From positions 1 through 55,003 of the forward strand of contig SVLE01000009.1 in NCBI GenBank assembly GCA_015068065.1: a stretch of 55,003 nt of DNA, given 5' to 3'. Shown piece by piece: positions 1 through 7,631 of this stretch (position 1 is the first letter of the stretch; each line of letters opens with the position of its first letter). Both the position numbers and the translations under genes were made by a program. The notes below the pieces were generated by a model. It ran no database searches. It was not told the origin of the DNA and was given only the letters and a program-made list of their open reading frames with translations. The stretch comes from Oscillospiraceae bacterium (GTDB lineage Bacteria > Bacillota > Clostridia > Oscillospirales > Oscillospiraceae).

Positions 1-93
1 CGTTCTAACGATACCTTTTTCCTTATCGGGAGATTGCTGTTAGCGGCTCGCTTCGCTCGATGCTTGAAGCTAAAGCTTTTTTGCGGGGCACCT

Positions 94-112
94 CCACCGG
101 CAGAGCCGGTGG
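94..112. repeat. GC-rich hairpin, possible repetitive extragenic element
   Basis: An 8-bp perfect stem, CCACCGGC/GCCGGTGG, with a 3-base loop. It is preceded by short inverted motifs (a CTCGCTTCGCTCG-like stretch near 47-59 and AAGCTAAAGCTT at 67-78). The first 130 bases hold no convincing gene. The layout resembles REP-like or IS200/IS605-end hairpins scattered in Clostridia genomes, but only one copy is in this window, so repetitiveness is inferred. Confidence 0.3.
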
Positions 113-132
113 TTTCCGTAACCAACAAAAAA

Positions 133-160
133 ACAGAGGTGGCTTGTAAGCCACCTCTGT
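133..160. terminator. Intrinsic terminator after the DUF1858 gene
   Basis: A 12-bp stem (ACAGAGGTGGCT pairing with AGCCACCTCTGT) sits 9 bases past the minus-strand stop codon. It is flanked by an A-run on the left and a T-run on the right, so it could stop transcription from either side. Confidence 0.85.
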
Positions 161-168
161 TTTTCAGA

Positions 169-372
169 TTAGTTGGCGGCGGCGATGGCTTCGTTGACCT
201 TAGCCAGCAGCATCTCCACATCCACGCCGTGAACCGCGCATGCCTGCTCCACAGTTTCACCACGGGAAGCGGGGCAACCCAGGCAGTGCATACCAATGGA
301 CAGGAAAATAGGAGCGGTCTGGGGAGCGATGGTCAGAATATCGCCGATGATGGTATCCTTGGTAATGGTCAT
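169..372 (-). CDS. DUF1858 domain protein
   Basis: A 67-residue cytosolic protein of the DUF1858 family (hydrid-cluster-protein-associated type). These are small helical proteins, often found near redox and metal enzymes; the biochemical role is unknown. The family hallmark is a CxxC-like motif, here C30-L-G-C33 in the stretch SIGMHCLGCP, with a further cysteine at 45, so metal or redox binding is plausible. The length equals the usual stand-alone domain. The ATG is preceded by GGAGGAATT. It appears monocistronic, with a terminator directly downstream. Confidence 0.85.
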   Translation of the reverse strand: MTITKDTIIGDILTIAPQTAPIFLSIGMHCLGCPASRGETVEQACAVHGVDVEMLLAKVNEAIAAAN

Positions 373-461
373 TTGTAATTCCTCCAGATTTGAGATTGTG
401 AAGTTATTATACCCTATTCTTTTTCTTTTTTCAACACAGAATCAAGAGATATGCGAAAGAA

Positions 462-487
462 AAAGGACATCCGAACGGATGTCCTTT
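462..487. terminator. Intrinsic terminator after the zinc-ribbon gene
   Basis: A 12-bp stem, AAAGGACATCCG/CGGATGTCCTTT, with a 2-base apparent loop (in practice a 4-base loop) lies 14 bases beyond the minus-strand stop at 501. A T-rich tract follows on the minus strand. Confidence 0.85.
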
Positions 488-500
488 AACTCTGGCTGAA

Positions 501-779
501 TTAGCCCTGCTCGCGCATCTTGGCGAAGCAGTCGCTGCAGTACACGGGGCGATCGGACTTGGGCTCGAAGGGAACCTTAGCCTCACCGCCGCAAGCGGCG
601 CAGGTAGCAGTGAAATACTCGCGGGGGCCACGGGCGGCGTTCTTGCGAGCGTCGCGGCAGGCCTTGCAGCGCTGGGGCTCGTTCTGGAAGCCGCGCTCAG
701 CGTAGAACTCCTGCTCACCGGCGGTGAACACGAACTCGCTACCGCATTCCTTGCATACCAAAGTCTTGTCTTCGTACAT
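501..779 (-). CDS. Zinc-ribbon protein, probable zinc-binding domain family
   Basis: A 92-residue protein with four CxxC pairs at C9/C12, C38/C41, C60/C63 and C81/C84, enough for two zinc ribbons. The start MYEDKTLVCKECGSEFVFTA is typical of the small probable-zinc-binding-domain family (zf_Tbcl type), common in Clostridia and without an assigned function. The middle is rich in Arg and Lys (about residues 37-53), which would suit nucleic-acid contact, but that is inference. A purine-rich AGAGAGGG lies before the ATG. It has its own terminator and is upstream of nothing obviously related. Confidence 0.85.
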   Translation of the reverse strand: MYEDKTLVCKECGSEFVFTAGEQEFYAERGFQNEPQRCKACRDARKNAARGPREYFTATCAACGGEAKVPFEPKSDRPVYCSDCFAKMREQG

Positions 780-854
780 GTGTTTTCCCTCTCTTTGACT
801 TGTTGCCCAGGTCCGGAATTTACCGAATATGCTGGGACAGTTTAATATTTGCGA

Positions 855-1475
855 TCAGCTTTCGCTGATGTCGCCGGAAGTAAGTTGGCGCGCAACTTTA
901 CGCCGAATGCGCTGGACAGCGTTGTCCACCGACTTTGCCGATCTGCCTACCTGCAGGGCGATCTCCCCGTAGGAAAGGCCACTGAGATACAGATGAAGGA
1001 TCTTTCCTTCGAACCCGGACAGTTGGCCTTTCAGAGCGCATATACGCTCCTTCCGATCCTCCTGGTCAATGATCACATCCTCCGGATTGTCTCCTTGTGT
1101 GGAAGGATATCCTGCAGCCGTGTCAAACAGAGGGGTTTCGAATGAAATATAGTTGTTTAAAGGAGCATGCTTATCCCGACCTGCGGCACGAACAGCGGAA
1201 ATCAACCGACTGCGGATGCACACTTCAGCATAGGTGCGAAACTGCGCCTGTCTGTCGTGGTCATAGGTCCGGACGGCGTGAAGCAAACCGACCATTCCCT
1301 CCTGAATCAGATCCTCGCTGTCACCGCCGGCCAAAAACAGCGGACGGGCACAGGCGCGGACCAACCGGGAATATCGGGCAACCAACTCATCCTCCGCTTG
1401 AGCATTTCCCTGTGCCACAAGGATACAGAGCTGTTCATCGGGAAGCTGGCAAAAATCCCTTTGGTCAATTCTCAT
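855..1475 (-). CDS. sigH: RNA polymerase sigma factor, SigH (sigma-30) type
   Basis: A 206-residue sigma-70 family factor. In Bacillota SigH directs transition-state and early sporulation transcription. Region 2 lies at about residues 28-98, with the core-binding/-10-binding stretch DLIQEGMVGLLHAVRTYD at 55-72. Region 4 (helix-turn-helix, LSGLSYGEIALQVGRSAKSV) lies at about 164-183. The pattern RDKHAPLNNYISFETPL matches the SigH subfamily rather than ECF factors. Length is close to the B. subtilis protein (218). AGGAG precedes the ATG, and a clear -35/-10 pair lies just upstream, so it is probably transcribed alone. It could be a SigH paralogue rather than the orthologue; only one is visible here. 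Confidence 0.85.
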   Translation of the reverse strand: MRIDQRDFCQLPDEQLCILVAQGNAQAEDELVARYSRLVRACARPLFLAGGDSEDLIQEGMVGLLHAVRTYDHDRQAQFRTYAEVCIRSRLISAVRAAGRDKHAPLNNYISFETPLFDTAAGYPSTQGDNPEDVIIDQEDRKERICALKGQLSGFEGKILHLYLSGLSYGEIALQVGRSAKSVDNAVQRIRRKVARQLTSGDISES

Positions 1476-1492
1476 GCTTACACTCCTAAGGT

Positions 1493-1521
1493 AGTTTAAT
1501 TAATATTGTATGTTTTGTCAA
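1493..1521 (-). promoter_or_regulatory. Promoter of the SigH-like gene
   Basis: On the minus strand TTGACA (1521-1516) is followed after exactly 17 bases by TAAACT (1498-1493). The start codon is at 1475, giving a very short leader with AGGAG. The -35 is perfect and the -10 matches 4 of 6. Confidence 0.7.
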
Positions 1522-1587
1522 GAGATTTCTGAAAAAAGTTTGGTAACTTCTTCAAAATACGCCCGTTTTTGGCTTTTTGCCGTTATT

Positions 1588-2946
1588 TTAGAGCGCTTTC
1601 ACCAGGTCCGCCAAACGCCGGGCACAGCTGTGTGCAGCCTGTTCACTTTCCGCCTCAACCATAACGCGCATCAGGGCCTCCGTGCCGGAGGCTCGAACCA
1701 GAACACGGCCCTTTCCGGCCAGCGCTTCCTCTTCCTGTTTGACCGCGTCCCACAGCTTGTTGCTGGCCATGATGGCCTTCTTGGCGTCATTGTCCGCCAC
1801 GGGCACATTGATCAAAGTCTGGGGATAGCGGGGGCAGGCGCCAAACAGCTCACTGGCCTTCTTACCGCTTTCCTTGAGCAGGGCCAGCATCTGCAGAGCG
1901 GTCAGTTGACCGTCTCCGGTGGTGGCAAACTCACGGAAAATCATGTGGCCGGACTGCTCACCGCCGATATCAAAGCCATGCTCCAGCATATGCTCCAGCA
2001 CGTGCCGGTCACCCACATCGGTGCAAACAATGTTCAGACCGTTTTCCTTGGACCACACATGCAAACCAAGATTGGACATAACAGTAGCCACGATGGTATC
2101 ACCGGGCAGCTTACCCTTCTTCTTCATATCCAGACCGCAGGCGGCCATGATCTGATCACCGTCGATCAGATTGCCCTGCTCATCCACAGCAAGACAGCGG
2201 TCCGCATCGCCGTCAAAGGCGATACCCATGTCATAACCGCCCGCCTTGACCATAGCGGCCAAAGCGTCGATGTGAGTGGAGCCGCACTTTGTGTTGATGT
2301 TCACGCCGTCTGGGTCGGCATTGATCACGTCGGTACGCAGCTTGGAAAAGCGGCCAAAGAGCCGTGTAGCCGTTGCGGAGGCAGCACCGTTGGCACAGTC
2401 CACCAGAATACGCAGACCGCCCAGAGTGGAGTCCACACTGGATTCCAGATGGTCGATATAATCCTCAGAGGCCTTGGGGGCCACATAGCTGACTTTGCCG
2501 ATCTCACCATGGGTCTTCATGGGGACATTGTTATGGCCAAACAGAACGATATCCTCAATTTTCTCCTCCAGCTCGTCGGACAGCTTATAGCCCTTGCCAT
2601 TGAAAATCTTGATACCGTTGTGCTCGAAGGGGTTGTGGCTGGCGGAGATGACGATGCCCGCATCCGCCTTGGCATCCACAGTGACCCAGGCCACGCCGGG
2701 GGTGGGCAGTGTGCCCAAATCCATGACATCCGCACCCGCGGTACACAGACCGGCGATGAGAGAGCCCTTGAGCAGATCACCGGAAATACGGGTGTCCTTG
2801 CCAATGGTAACGAGGGGCTTCTCCCCTTCTTTTTTATTCTTGGACAGCACCTGAGCGGCGGCAAGGCCTACCTTATAGGCCAGATCCGCGTCCAGACCGG
2901 CGTTGACCACGCCGCGGATACCGTCCGTTCCAAACAGTTTTCCCAT
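1588..2946 (-). CDS. glmM: Phosphoglucosamine mutase
   Basis: Converts glucosamine-6-phosphate to glucosamine-1-phosphate on the route to UDP-GlcNAc, hence peptidoglycan and the wecA/wecB products encoded further on. The 452 residues show the four-domain alpha-D-phosphohexomutase layout: phosphoserine loop GIVISASHNP (about 97-106, S103 being the phosphorylated serine), metal loop DGDADR at 245-250, and phosphate-binding loop RASGTEALMRVM near the C-terminus. The full-length start MGKLFGTDGIRGV is characteristic. GAGAGGTG precedes the ATG. It lies at the end of the ruv cluster on the same strand, separated from a small membrane gene by 40 bases. Confidence 0.97.
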   Translation of the reverse strand: MGKLFGTDGIRGVVNAGLDADLAYKVGLAAAQVLSKNKKEGEKPLVTIGKDTRISGDLLKGSLIAGLCTAGADVMDLGTLPTPGVAWVTVDAKADAGIVISASHNPFEHNGIKIFNGKGYKLSDELEEKIEDIVLFGHNNVPMKTHGEIGKVSYVAPKASEDYIDHLESSVDSTLGGLRILVDCANGAASATATRLFGRFSKLRTDVINADPDGVNINTKCGSTHIDALAAMVKAGGYDMGIAFDGDADRCLAVDEQGNLIDGDQIMAACGLDMKKKGKLPGDTIVATVMSNLGLHVWSKENGLNIVCTDVGDRHVLEHMLEHGFDIGGEQSGHMIFREFATTGDGQLTALQMLALLKESGKKASELFGACPRYPQTLINVPVADNDAKKAIMASNKLWDAVKQEEEALAGKGRVLVRASGTEALMRVMVEAESEQAAHSCARRLADLVKAL

Positions 2947-2986
2947 GATAAAACACCTCTCGATAACTTTAAGTTAAAATGAGACT

Positions 2987-3331
2987 TTACCTGCACGTCG
3001 CGATATTTACAAGTCCCCACACAAACAGGAGCGCATGTATGCCAAATCCAAGCAAACCCGGCATCCCGGCAAACCGGTCGGTCATAAAAATCATCCACCA
3101 CCATACGGGCGGAAGCTGAATTACACTCATAATCACACAGATAGCTTTTGTTGCCAGGCGATTGTTGATCCACAGAACAACGATTCCCGCACAGGCTAAA
3201 ACCAATGCCACGATCCCCCAAAGCTCCACAACGCTTTTTCCGAAGTTCGGCCCATTGGGGATATAAAACACACCCATCAAGGCAGCCAGCAGAAAATAAC
3301 ACGAAAACAAAGCTTTTCTTTTTTTGTCCAT
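2987..3331 (-). CDS. Small unknown four-helix membrane protein
   Basis: Not recognised. A 114-residue hydrophobic protein with about four predicted membrane spans (roughly residues 8-24, 34-53, 62-82, 92-110) and a basic N-terminus (MDKKRK) suggesting the N-terminus is inside. GGGAGTG stands before the ATG. It starts 16 bases after ruvB ends and is probably cotranscribed with it. The composition resembles the other small membrane genes between ruvA and ruvB, suggesting a local cassette of related or co-acquired genes. No motif allows a functional call. Confidence 0.7.
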   Translation of the reverse strand: MDKKRKALFSCYFLLAALMGVFYIPNGPNFGKSVVELWGIVALVLACAGIVVLWINNRLATKAICVIMSVIQLPPVWWWMIFMTDRFAGMPGLLGFGIHALLFVWGLVNIATCR

Positions 3332-3347
3332 TATGACACTCCCATTC

Positions 3348-4415
3348 TTAAAAGCTCAGCTGCTCCGGGCAATCGCACTTGCCTCCGGGCACAGAAAGAC
3401 CCAGATGCTGATAGGCTTTGGCGGTCACACAGCGACCGCGGGGTGTGCGGGTCAGGAAGCCCAGTTGCATGAGATACGGCTCGTACACGTCCTCCAGTGT
3501 AACCGCTTCCTCGTTGATGGTGGCGGAGAGGGTCTCAAGGCCCACAGGGCCGCCCTTATAATTCTCAATGATGCTGTGGAGCATACGATGGTCAATGGAA
3601 TCAAGGCCCAAGTCGTCGATCTCCAGCGCGGTAAGGGCCTGATCGGCCACTTCCTTTGTAATAACGCCGCCCGCCTTCACCTGCGCGAAATCGCGCACTC
3701 TTCGCAGCATACGGTTGGCAATACGGGGCGTACCGCGGGAGCGGCGGGCGATCTCCATAGCACCATCGTATTCAATGGGCACCTCCAGAATACCGGCGGA
3801 GCGGATCACGATCTGTGCCAGTTCCTCCGGCGTGTACAGTTCCAAGCGCAGGGTCACGCCAAAGCGGTCACGCAGGGGCGCGGACAGCTGACCGGCTCTG
3901 GTGGTAGCTCCAATCAGGGTAAACCGGGGCAGATCCAGCCGCACGGAGTTGGCGGAGGGGCCTTTGCCGATGATGATGTCAATGGCGTAGTCCTCCATGG
4001 CCGGGTAGAGGATCTCCTCCACCGAGCGGTTGAGCCGGTGAATTTCGTCCACGAAGAGAATGTCGTTCTCCTGCAAATTGGTCAGAAGCGCCGCCAGATC
4101 CCCTGCCTTTTCGATGGCGGGGCCGGAGGTAATGCGAATGTTGACCCCCATCTCGTTGGCGATGATGCCGCTGAGCGTGGTTTTGCCAAGGCCCGGAGGG
4201 CCGTGGAGCAGCACGTGGTCCAGCGGCTCCTTGCGCATCTTGGCCGCCTGAATAAACACGTCAAGATTGCCCTTGGCCTTCTCCTGACCGATGTACTCGC
4301 GCAGAGTCTTGGGGCGCAGGGAATACTCCCCCTCATCCTCCCGGGTCAGGGAGGTGGTCACAAGGGGCTGGAAATCCTCGGTATCAAATTCGGGGTTGGA
4401 AAAATCAATGGCCAT
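3348..4415 (-). CDS. ruvB: Holliday junction branch-migration ATPase RuvB
   Basis: The AAA+ motor that drives branch migration of Holliday junctions with RuvA before RuvC resolution. The 355 residues contain Walker [10 protein letters not shown] (72-80), Walker B DEIHRL (123-128), sensor-1 GATTRAG (169-175) with the adjacent LRDRFG arginine region, and the C-terminal winged-helix with [18 protein letters not shown] precedes the ATG. Unlike the compact ruvCAB of many bacteria, ruvB is separated from ruvA by nearly 1 kb holding four small genes, all on the same strand. Confidence 0.97.
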   Translation of the reverse strand: MAIDFSNPEFDTEDFQPLVTTSLTREDEGEYSLRPKTLREYIGQEKAKGNLDVFIQAAKMRKEPLDHVLLHGPPGLGKTTLSGIIANEMGVNIRITSGPAIEKAGDLAALLTNLQENDILFVDEIHRLNRSVEEILYPAMEDYAIDIIIGKGPSANSVRLDLPRFTLIGATTRAGQLSAPLRDRFGVTLRLELYTPEELAQIVIRSAGILEVPIEYDGAMEIARRSRGTPRIANRMLRRVRDFAQVKAGGVITKEVADQALTALEIDDLGLDSIDHRMLHSIIENYKGGPVGLETLSATINEEAVTLEDVYEPYLMQLGFLTRTPRGRCVTAKAYQHLGLSVPGGKCDCPEQLSF

Positions 4416-4434
4416 GAAATCACTTCCGTTTCGA

Positions 4435-4548
4435 TTACATATAGCTGCTAAAAGTTATCGACAGACCCCAAAAGGCACAAACCAAAAACAAAGCAACCAT
4501 ACTCCACATTCCCAGTTTTGCGCGACCTTTTTTCTTGGCCTCGCTCAT
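4435..4548 (-). CDS. 37-residue membrane peptide, translationally coupled
   Basis: Not recognised. The 37-residue product begins [13 protein letters not shown] and continues as one hydrophobic helix (about residues 14-33). Its ATG overlaps the TGA of the preceding small membrane gene in the arrangement ATGA (4548-4545), a standard sign of translational coupling, which is the main evidence that it is real. The same frame is open upstream without a good start, so a frameshifted single gene was considered; the ATGA overlap and the basic start make two coupled genes more likely. It ends 19 bases before ruvB. Confidence 0.5.
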   Translation of the reverse strand: MSEAKKKGRAKLGMWSMVALFLVCAFWGLSITFSSYM

Positions 4549-4781
4549 AGGAAGCGAATAATATTCCCAGTAAAACACAAAGAAAGGAATAAAAACAGAT
4601 AACTTAAGGCGAAAAGAACGCCACCAATTCCACCCAACGCCCCAAGCATCATTGCACATCCGACAGAGAAAAAGAATATTCCTGCTATGATGGCATCGTG
4701 ATTCCCGTTTGAACACAAAAAAGCGCACAACCCACCAACCACCATAAAAAATTCTACAGTCACCATAAAGAGTACGCCCAA
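4545..4781 (-). CDS. Small unknown membrane protein
   Basis: Not recognised. A 78-residue, almost wholly hydrophobic protein with about two to three membrane spans, glycine-rich in the middle (MMLGALGGIGGVLFALSY). The likely start is a TTG at 4781 with GGGTGAG six bases before it; an ATG five codons on is the alternative. It lies between ruvA and ruvB on the same strand, and its stop overlaps the start of the following 37-residue gene. Confidence 0.55.
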   Translation of the reverse strand: MGVLFMVTVEFFMVVGGLCAFLCSNGNHDAIIAGIFFFSVGCAMMLGALGGIGGVLFALSYLFLFLSLCFTGNIIRFL

Positions 4782-4808
4782 AACCAGCTCACCCTTTCGT
4801 CATCATCT

Positions 4809-5003
4809 TCAGATTAAAAGAATCGTAAGTAACGGGAGCAAAAGAAAGATGCCCAGCAGAAGCATGAAGAAATCCACAAGGACACTCTCACACGCACCCA
4901 GGTCTTCATTTACATTTCTGCCGTGTTTCAAAAGGCGGCAGACGCTTCGAATCATCATGTAGCCCCCCAACAGGGTCGCAAGTAAAACACTAAACAAACG
5001 CAT
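4809..5003 (-). CDS. Small unknown two-helix membrane protein
   Basis: Not recognised. A 64-residue protein with an N-terminal membrane helix (about 4-20), a polar basic loop (RLLKHGRNVNEDLGACES) and a second leucine-rich helix (about 43-63). A strong GGAGGTC ribosome binding site before the ATG supports it as a gene. It is part of the small-gene insertion between ruvA and ruvB. Confidence 0.65.
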   Translation of the reverse strand: MRLFSVLLATLLGGYMMIRSVCRLLKHGRNVNEDLGACESVLVDFFMLLLGIFLLLPLLTILLI

Positions 5004-5024
5004 ATTTTGACCTCCTGACTGTTT

Positions 5025-5363
5025 TCAGCCCGGATATTGCTCCACCAGCTCCCGGAACTTATCCAGAAAGCTGTGCTCGCCCAGTGTGTTGAACTTGAAG
5101 AACAGCCCCTGACTTCCGCCGGAGGTGATGGCGGAGACAAACAGGTCCTCCCCATCCCCCACCAGTGTCATGGTCAGGGACAGACGGTTGCCGCCGGAAT
5201 AGCTGTACCGCTCGTACACCCGCACGCAGCAGCGCACGCCGGCAAACATGTTATAGCTTTCATCCTCGTAGTTGGCGGACATACTGCCGTTGAGGATGCC
5301 GTCATGGAAATAGCGCAATGTTTCGTCAAAATCACCGCGCAGCTTACATTCAAACTTTGCCAT
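5025..5363 (-). CDS. DUF6054-like protein of unknown function
   Basis: A 112-residue soluble protein, start MAKFECKLRGDFDETLRYFH. The N-terminal pattern and the central VRVYERYSYSGGNRLSLTMTLVGDG resemble, from memory, a Clostridia family catalogued as DUF6054; this is a family-level resemblance and the function is unknown. Alternating hydrophobic residues suggest a mainly beta fold capped by a C-terminal helix (FLDKFRELVEQY). It follows ruvA by six bases and is probably in the same transcript. Confidence 0.65.
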   Translation of the reverse strand: MAKFECKLRGDFDETLRYFHDGILNGSMSANYEDESYNMFAGVRCCVRVYERYSYSGGNRLSLTMTLVGDGEDLFVSAITSGGSQGLFFKFNTLGEHSFLDKFRELVEQYPG

Positions 5364-5369
5364 GGCTAA

Positions 5370-5975
5370 TCATCCCTTCATCATCTTCTTCAGAGCTTCC
5401 TTGATGATCTGCTCCAGCGTCAGGCTATCCATGTCGATGCCCTTGAGGGCCGCGCCGATCTCGCCCTGAGAGTAACCCAGAACGGCCAGCGCGGCGGTGG
5501 CTTCGGACAGCTTGTTTTCCGGGATCACCGTAACGCCGGTGCCGCCGTAGCTCTCCCCTGCCGCGATGTTCTGACCCTTGGCCAGTTTGTCCTTCAGCTC
5601 CAGAATGACACGCTGAGCGATCTTCTTGCCGATGCCGGGGGCGCAGGTCAGCGCCTTTTCGTCCCCGGTGATGATGGACAATGCCAGATTGGCCGGAGTG
5701 CTGGCCGACAGAATGGACAGAGCTGCCTTGGGGCCTACGCCAGAGACGGACAGCAGCAGCTGAAACAGGTTCAGCTCCTCCTGTGTGGCAAAGCCGTACA
5801 GCTCCATGGCGTCCTCACGCACGTTGAGATAGGTATACAGCTTGCCCTTCTCCCCCACCCGCAGCTGAGCCTGTGTGGTGTTGGTGGTACGGCAGGCGTA
5901 GCCTACACCGCCGCAGTCAATGACGGCCAGATAGGGCCCCATATGGGCTACTGTTCCGCTCAAATAATAAAACAT
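5370..5975 (-). CDS. ruvA: Holliday junction DNA-binding protein RuvA
   Basis: The tetrameric junction-binding partner of RuvB. The 201 residues show the OB-fold domain (MFYYLSGTVAHMGPYLAVID onward, about 1-62), the helix-hairpin-helix domain with GVGPKAALSIL and APGIGKKIAQRVILELKDKL (about 63-130), and the C-terminal RuvB-contacting helices (EATAALAVLGYSQGEI, about 154-199). The family begins with MFxYLxG, so the ATG at 5975 is chosen over an in-frame ATG 17 codons upstream that would overlap ruvC; a G-rich GGGGGGA precedes it. Confidence 0.96.
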   Translation of the reverse strand: MFYYLSGTVAHMGPYLAVIDCGGVGYACRTTNTTQAQLRVGEKGKLYTYLNVREDAMELYGFATQEELNLFQLLLSVSGVGPKAALSILSASTPANLALSIITGDEKALTCAPGIGKKIAQRVILELKDKLAKGQNIAAGESYGGTGVTVIPENKLSEATAALAVLGYSQGEIGAALKGIDMDSLTLEQIIKEALKKMMKG

Positions 5976-5991
5976 GGGTATCCCCCCAAAA

Positions 5992-6513
5992 TCATCTTGT
6001 ATCGTATTTATTCGCGTCAAACACACGCTCTGTGTTCAAAAGAGACGTAGCTGACCGGCTGTGACAGATGGCGATGGCCAGCGCGTCCGCCGCGTCATCG
6101 GGCCCAGGCACTTCTTTCATGCCCAGCAGTCGCTGGGTCATGAGCATGACCTGCCGCTTCTGAGCTGCGCCGTAGCCAACCACCGCCTGCTTGACCTGCA
6201 TGGGGGTATACTCAAACACGGGTACGCCCATCTTTTCCGCAGCCAGCAGGATAACGCCCCGGCCGTGGGCCACCGCGATGCCGGTGGTGATATTCTTGGA
6301 GAAGAACAACTCTTCCACCGCCATCTCGTCCGGCCTGAACTGACGGATCAGCTGCTCCATATCCTCAGAAATCTGCACTAACCGTTGGGACAAAGGAATT
6401 CCGGCCGGGGTAGTTATGACGCCATACTGCAGCAGCGTATTTTTTCCCCGCTCGGCACGCACCACGCCAAAACCGACGGTCGCGACACCCGGGTCAATTC
6501 CTAAAATAACCAT
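5992..6513 (-). CDS. ruvC: Crossover junction endodeoxyribonuclease RuvC
   Basis: The dimeric resolvase that nicks Holliday junctions. The 173 residues carry the four catalytic carboxylates of the RNase H-like fold: D7 (GIDPG), E68 (AVEELFFSKN), D140 and D143 (PDDAADALAIA). GGAGGG precedes the ATG. It is the first gene of the ruv cluster and lies opposite the acetyltransferase gene, so its promoter should lie in 6514-6600. Confidence 0.97.
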   Translation of the reverse strand: MVILGIDPGVATVGFGVVRAERGKNTLLQYGVITTPAGIPLSQRLVQISEDMEQLIRQFRPDEMAVEELFFSKNITTGIAVAHGRGVILLAAEKMGVPVFEYTPMQVKQAVVGYGAAQKRQVMLMTQRLLGMKEVPGPDDAADALAIAICHSRSATSLLNTERVFDANKYDTR

Positions 6514-6581
6514 ATGGGCCCTCCGTTTTTTATCCTGTAAATTTTATCACGATTTCCACCCACACGCAAGGAAAATCCGCT

Positions 6582-6609
6582 TTGCTTCTTTCTTATTGTG
6601 TGATAAAAT
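6582..6609 (+). promoter_or_regulatory. Possible promoter of the acetyltransferase gene
   Basis: TAAAAT (6604-6609), preceded by a TG dinucleotide (extended -10 style), has TTGCTT 16 bases upstream (6582-6587). The start codon follows only 20 bases later. The -35 is weak. Confidence 0.4.
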
Positions 6610-6628
6610 CATTTTTGAGGTGATATGC

Positions 6629-7147
6629 TTGATCCGTAATGCAACGCTGACCGATCTGGATGCGGTCGTTTCCATTTATGATGCCATCCATTACCGTGAG
6701 GAAGCCGGACTTTCTACAACAGGTTGGGTGCGTTCTGTCTACCCTACCCGTTCCACCGCAAAAGCAGCGATAGAGGCCGGAGATCTGTTTGTGATGGAAG
6801 AAAACGGTCAGGTCATTGCCGCCGCCAGGATCAATCAGATCCAGGGTGCGGAATATGCCCGTGCTAACTGGTCACAGGATGTCGCGAGCTGTAAAGTGAT
6901 GGTGCTTCACACTCTTGTGGTGTCACCTGACATGGCCGGAACAGGCTGTGGCACTTGCTTTGTGCGGTTTTACGAGGAGTATGCTGCGCGGCGTGGTTGC
7001 CCGTTCCTGCGCATGGATACCAACGAGCGCAATATGGCCGCCCGGGCGTTGTATCGAAACCTGGGCTATCGAGAGGTCGGCATCGTTCCCTGTATTTTTA
7101 ACGGCATCGACGGTGTTCGCCTTGTCTGCCTTGAAAAAATACTTTGA
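6629..7147 (+). CDS. GNAT family N-acetyltransferase
   Basis: A 172-residue acetyl-CoA-dependent acyltransferase of the GNAT fold; substrate unknown. The N-terminus LIRNATLTDLDAVVSIYDAI is the usual beta1-alpha1 region. The acetyl-CoA loop region is VVSPDMAGTGCGTCFVRFY (about 98-116), replacing the classical Q/RxxGxG/A by a looser version, and the C-terminal NMAARALYRNLGYREVG is the standard motif B. The only sensible start is TTG at 6629, six bases after GAGGTG; the nearby ATG is out of frame. It is transcribed away from ruvC and toward ridA. Confidence 0.85.
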   Translation: MIRNATLTDLDAVVSIYDAIHYREEAGLSTTGWVRSVYPTRSTAKAAIEAGDLFVMEENGQVIAAARINQIQGAEYARANWSQDVASCKVMVLHTLVVSPDMAGTGCGTCFVRFYEEYAARRGCPFLRMDTNERNMAARALYRNLGYREVGIVPCIFNGIDGVRLVCLEKIL

Positions 7148-7213
7148 GACTTGCGTTACCGCACAGTTCACATTATAATCAACTCAACACAATTCAAAGG
7201 AAGGTGCATTTAC

Positions 7214-7591
7214 ATGAAAAAAATCATTACTGCTGCCAATGCTCCCGCCGCGCTGGGCCCTTATTCCCATGCAGTAGCCGCAGGTGACCTGCTGTTTACC
7301 TCCGGTCAGCTGGGCATGGATCCCGCCACCGGAAAGCTGGCCGGTGAAACCATTGAGGCGCAGACCGAACAGGCCCTGAAAAATCTGGAAGCAGTTCTGG
7401 CAGCTAATGAAATGACTTTTGATAATGTGGTAAAAACAACCATTTTTCTTGCCGATCTGGGTGACTTTACCACCGTCAACGGTATTTACGCCACCCGCTT
7501 CCCTTCCGATCCACCCGCGCGTTCCTGCTTCCAGGTAGCCGCACTTCCCGCCGGAGCAAAAATCGAAATTGAAGCCATTGCAACCAGGTAA
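7214..7591 (+). CDS. ridA: RidA family enamine/imine deaminase
   Basis: Hydrolyses reactive 2-aminoacrylate-type enamines released by PLP enzymes. The 125-residue trimer-forming YjgF/RidA fold includes the start AANAPAALGPYSHAV, the TSGQLGMDP segment, and the C-terminal PPARSCFQVAALPAGAKIEIE containing the conserved arginine that binds the carboxylate. AGGAAGGTG precedes the ATG. It may be cotranscribed with the acetyltransferase 66 bases upstream and ends at a strong terminator. Confidence 0.95.
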   Translation: MKKIITAANAPAALGPYSHAVAAGDLLFTSGQLGMDPATGKLAGETIEAQTEQALKNLEAVLAANEMTFDNVVKTTIFLADLGDFTTVNGIYATRFPSDPPARSCFQVAALPAGAKIEIEAIATR

Positions 7592-7602
7592 GAACATAAA
7601 TA

Positions 7603-7630
7603 AAATCCCGAACCGTATGGTTCGGGATTT
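7603..7630. terminator. Bidirectional terminator between ridA and xerD
   Basis: A 12-bp stem, AAATCCCGAACC/GGTTCGGGATTT, with loop GTAT and T-runs on both strands, separates two convergent genes. It abuts the xerD stop codon at 7632. Confidence 0.9.
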
Positions 7631-7631
7631 T

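Noticed and set aside
1510-2982. Long plus-strand reading frame antisense to glmM
   Set aside because: It is a mirror of the glmM frame with no ribosome site and no domain. The minus-strand gene has all family motifs.
4435-4781. One frameshifted membrane gene instead of two
   Set aside because: The ATGA overlap and the basic start (MSEAKKKGR) explain the two frames as coupled genes, so no frameshift is needed, though the small size leaves doubt.
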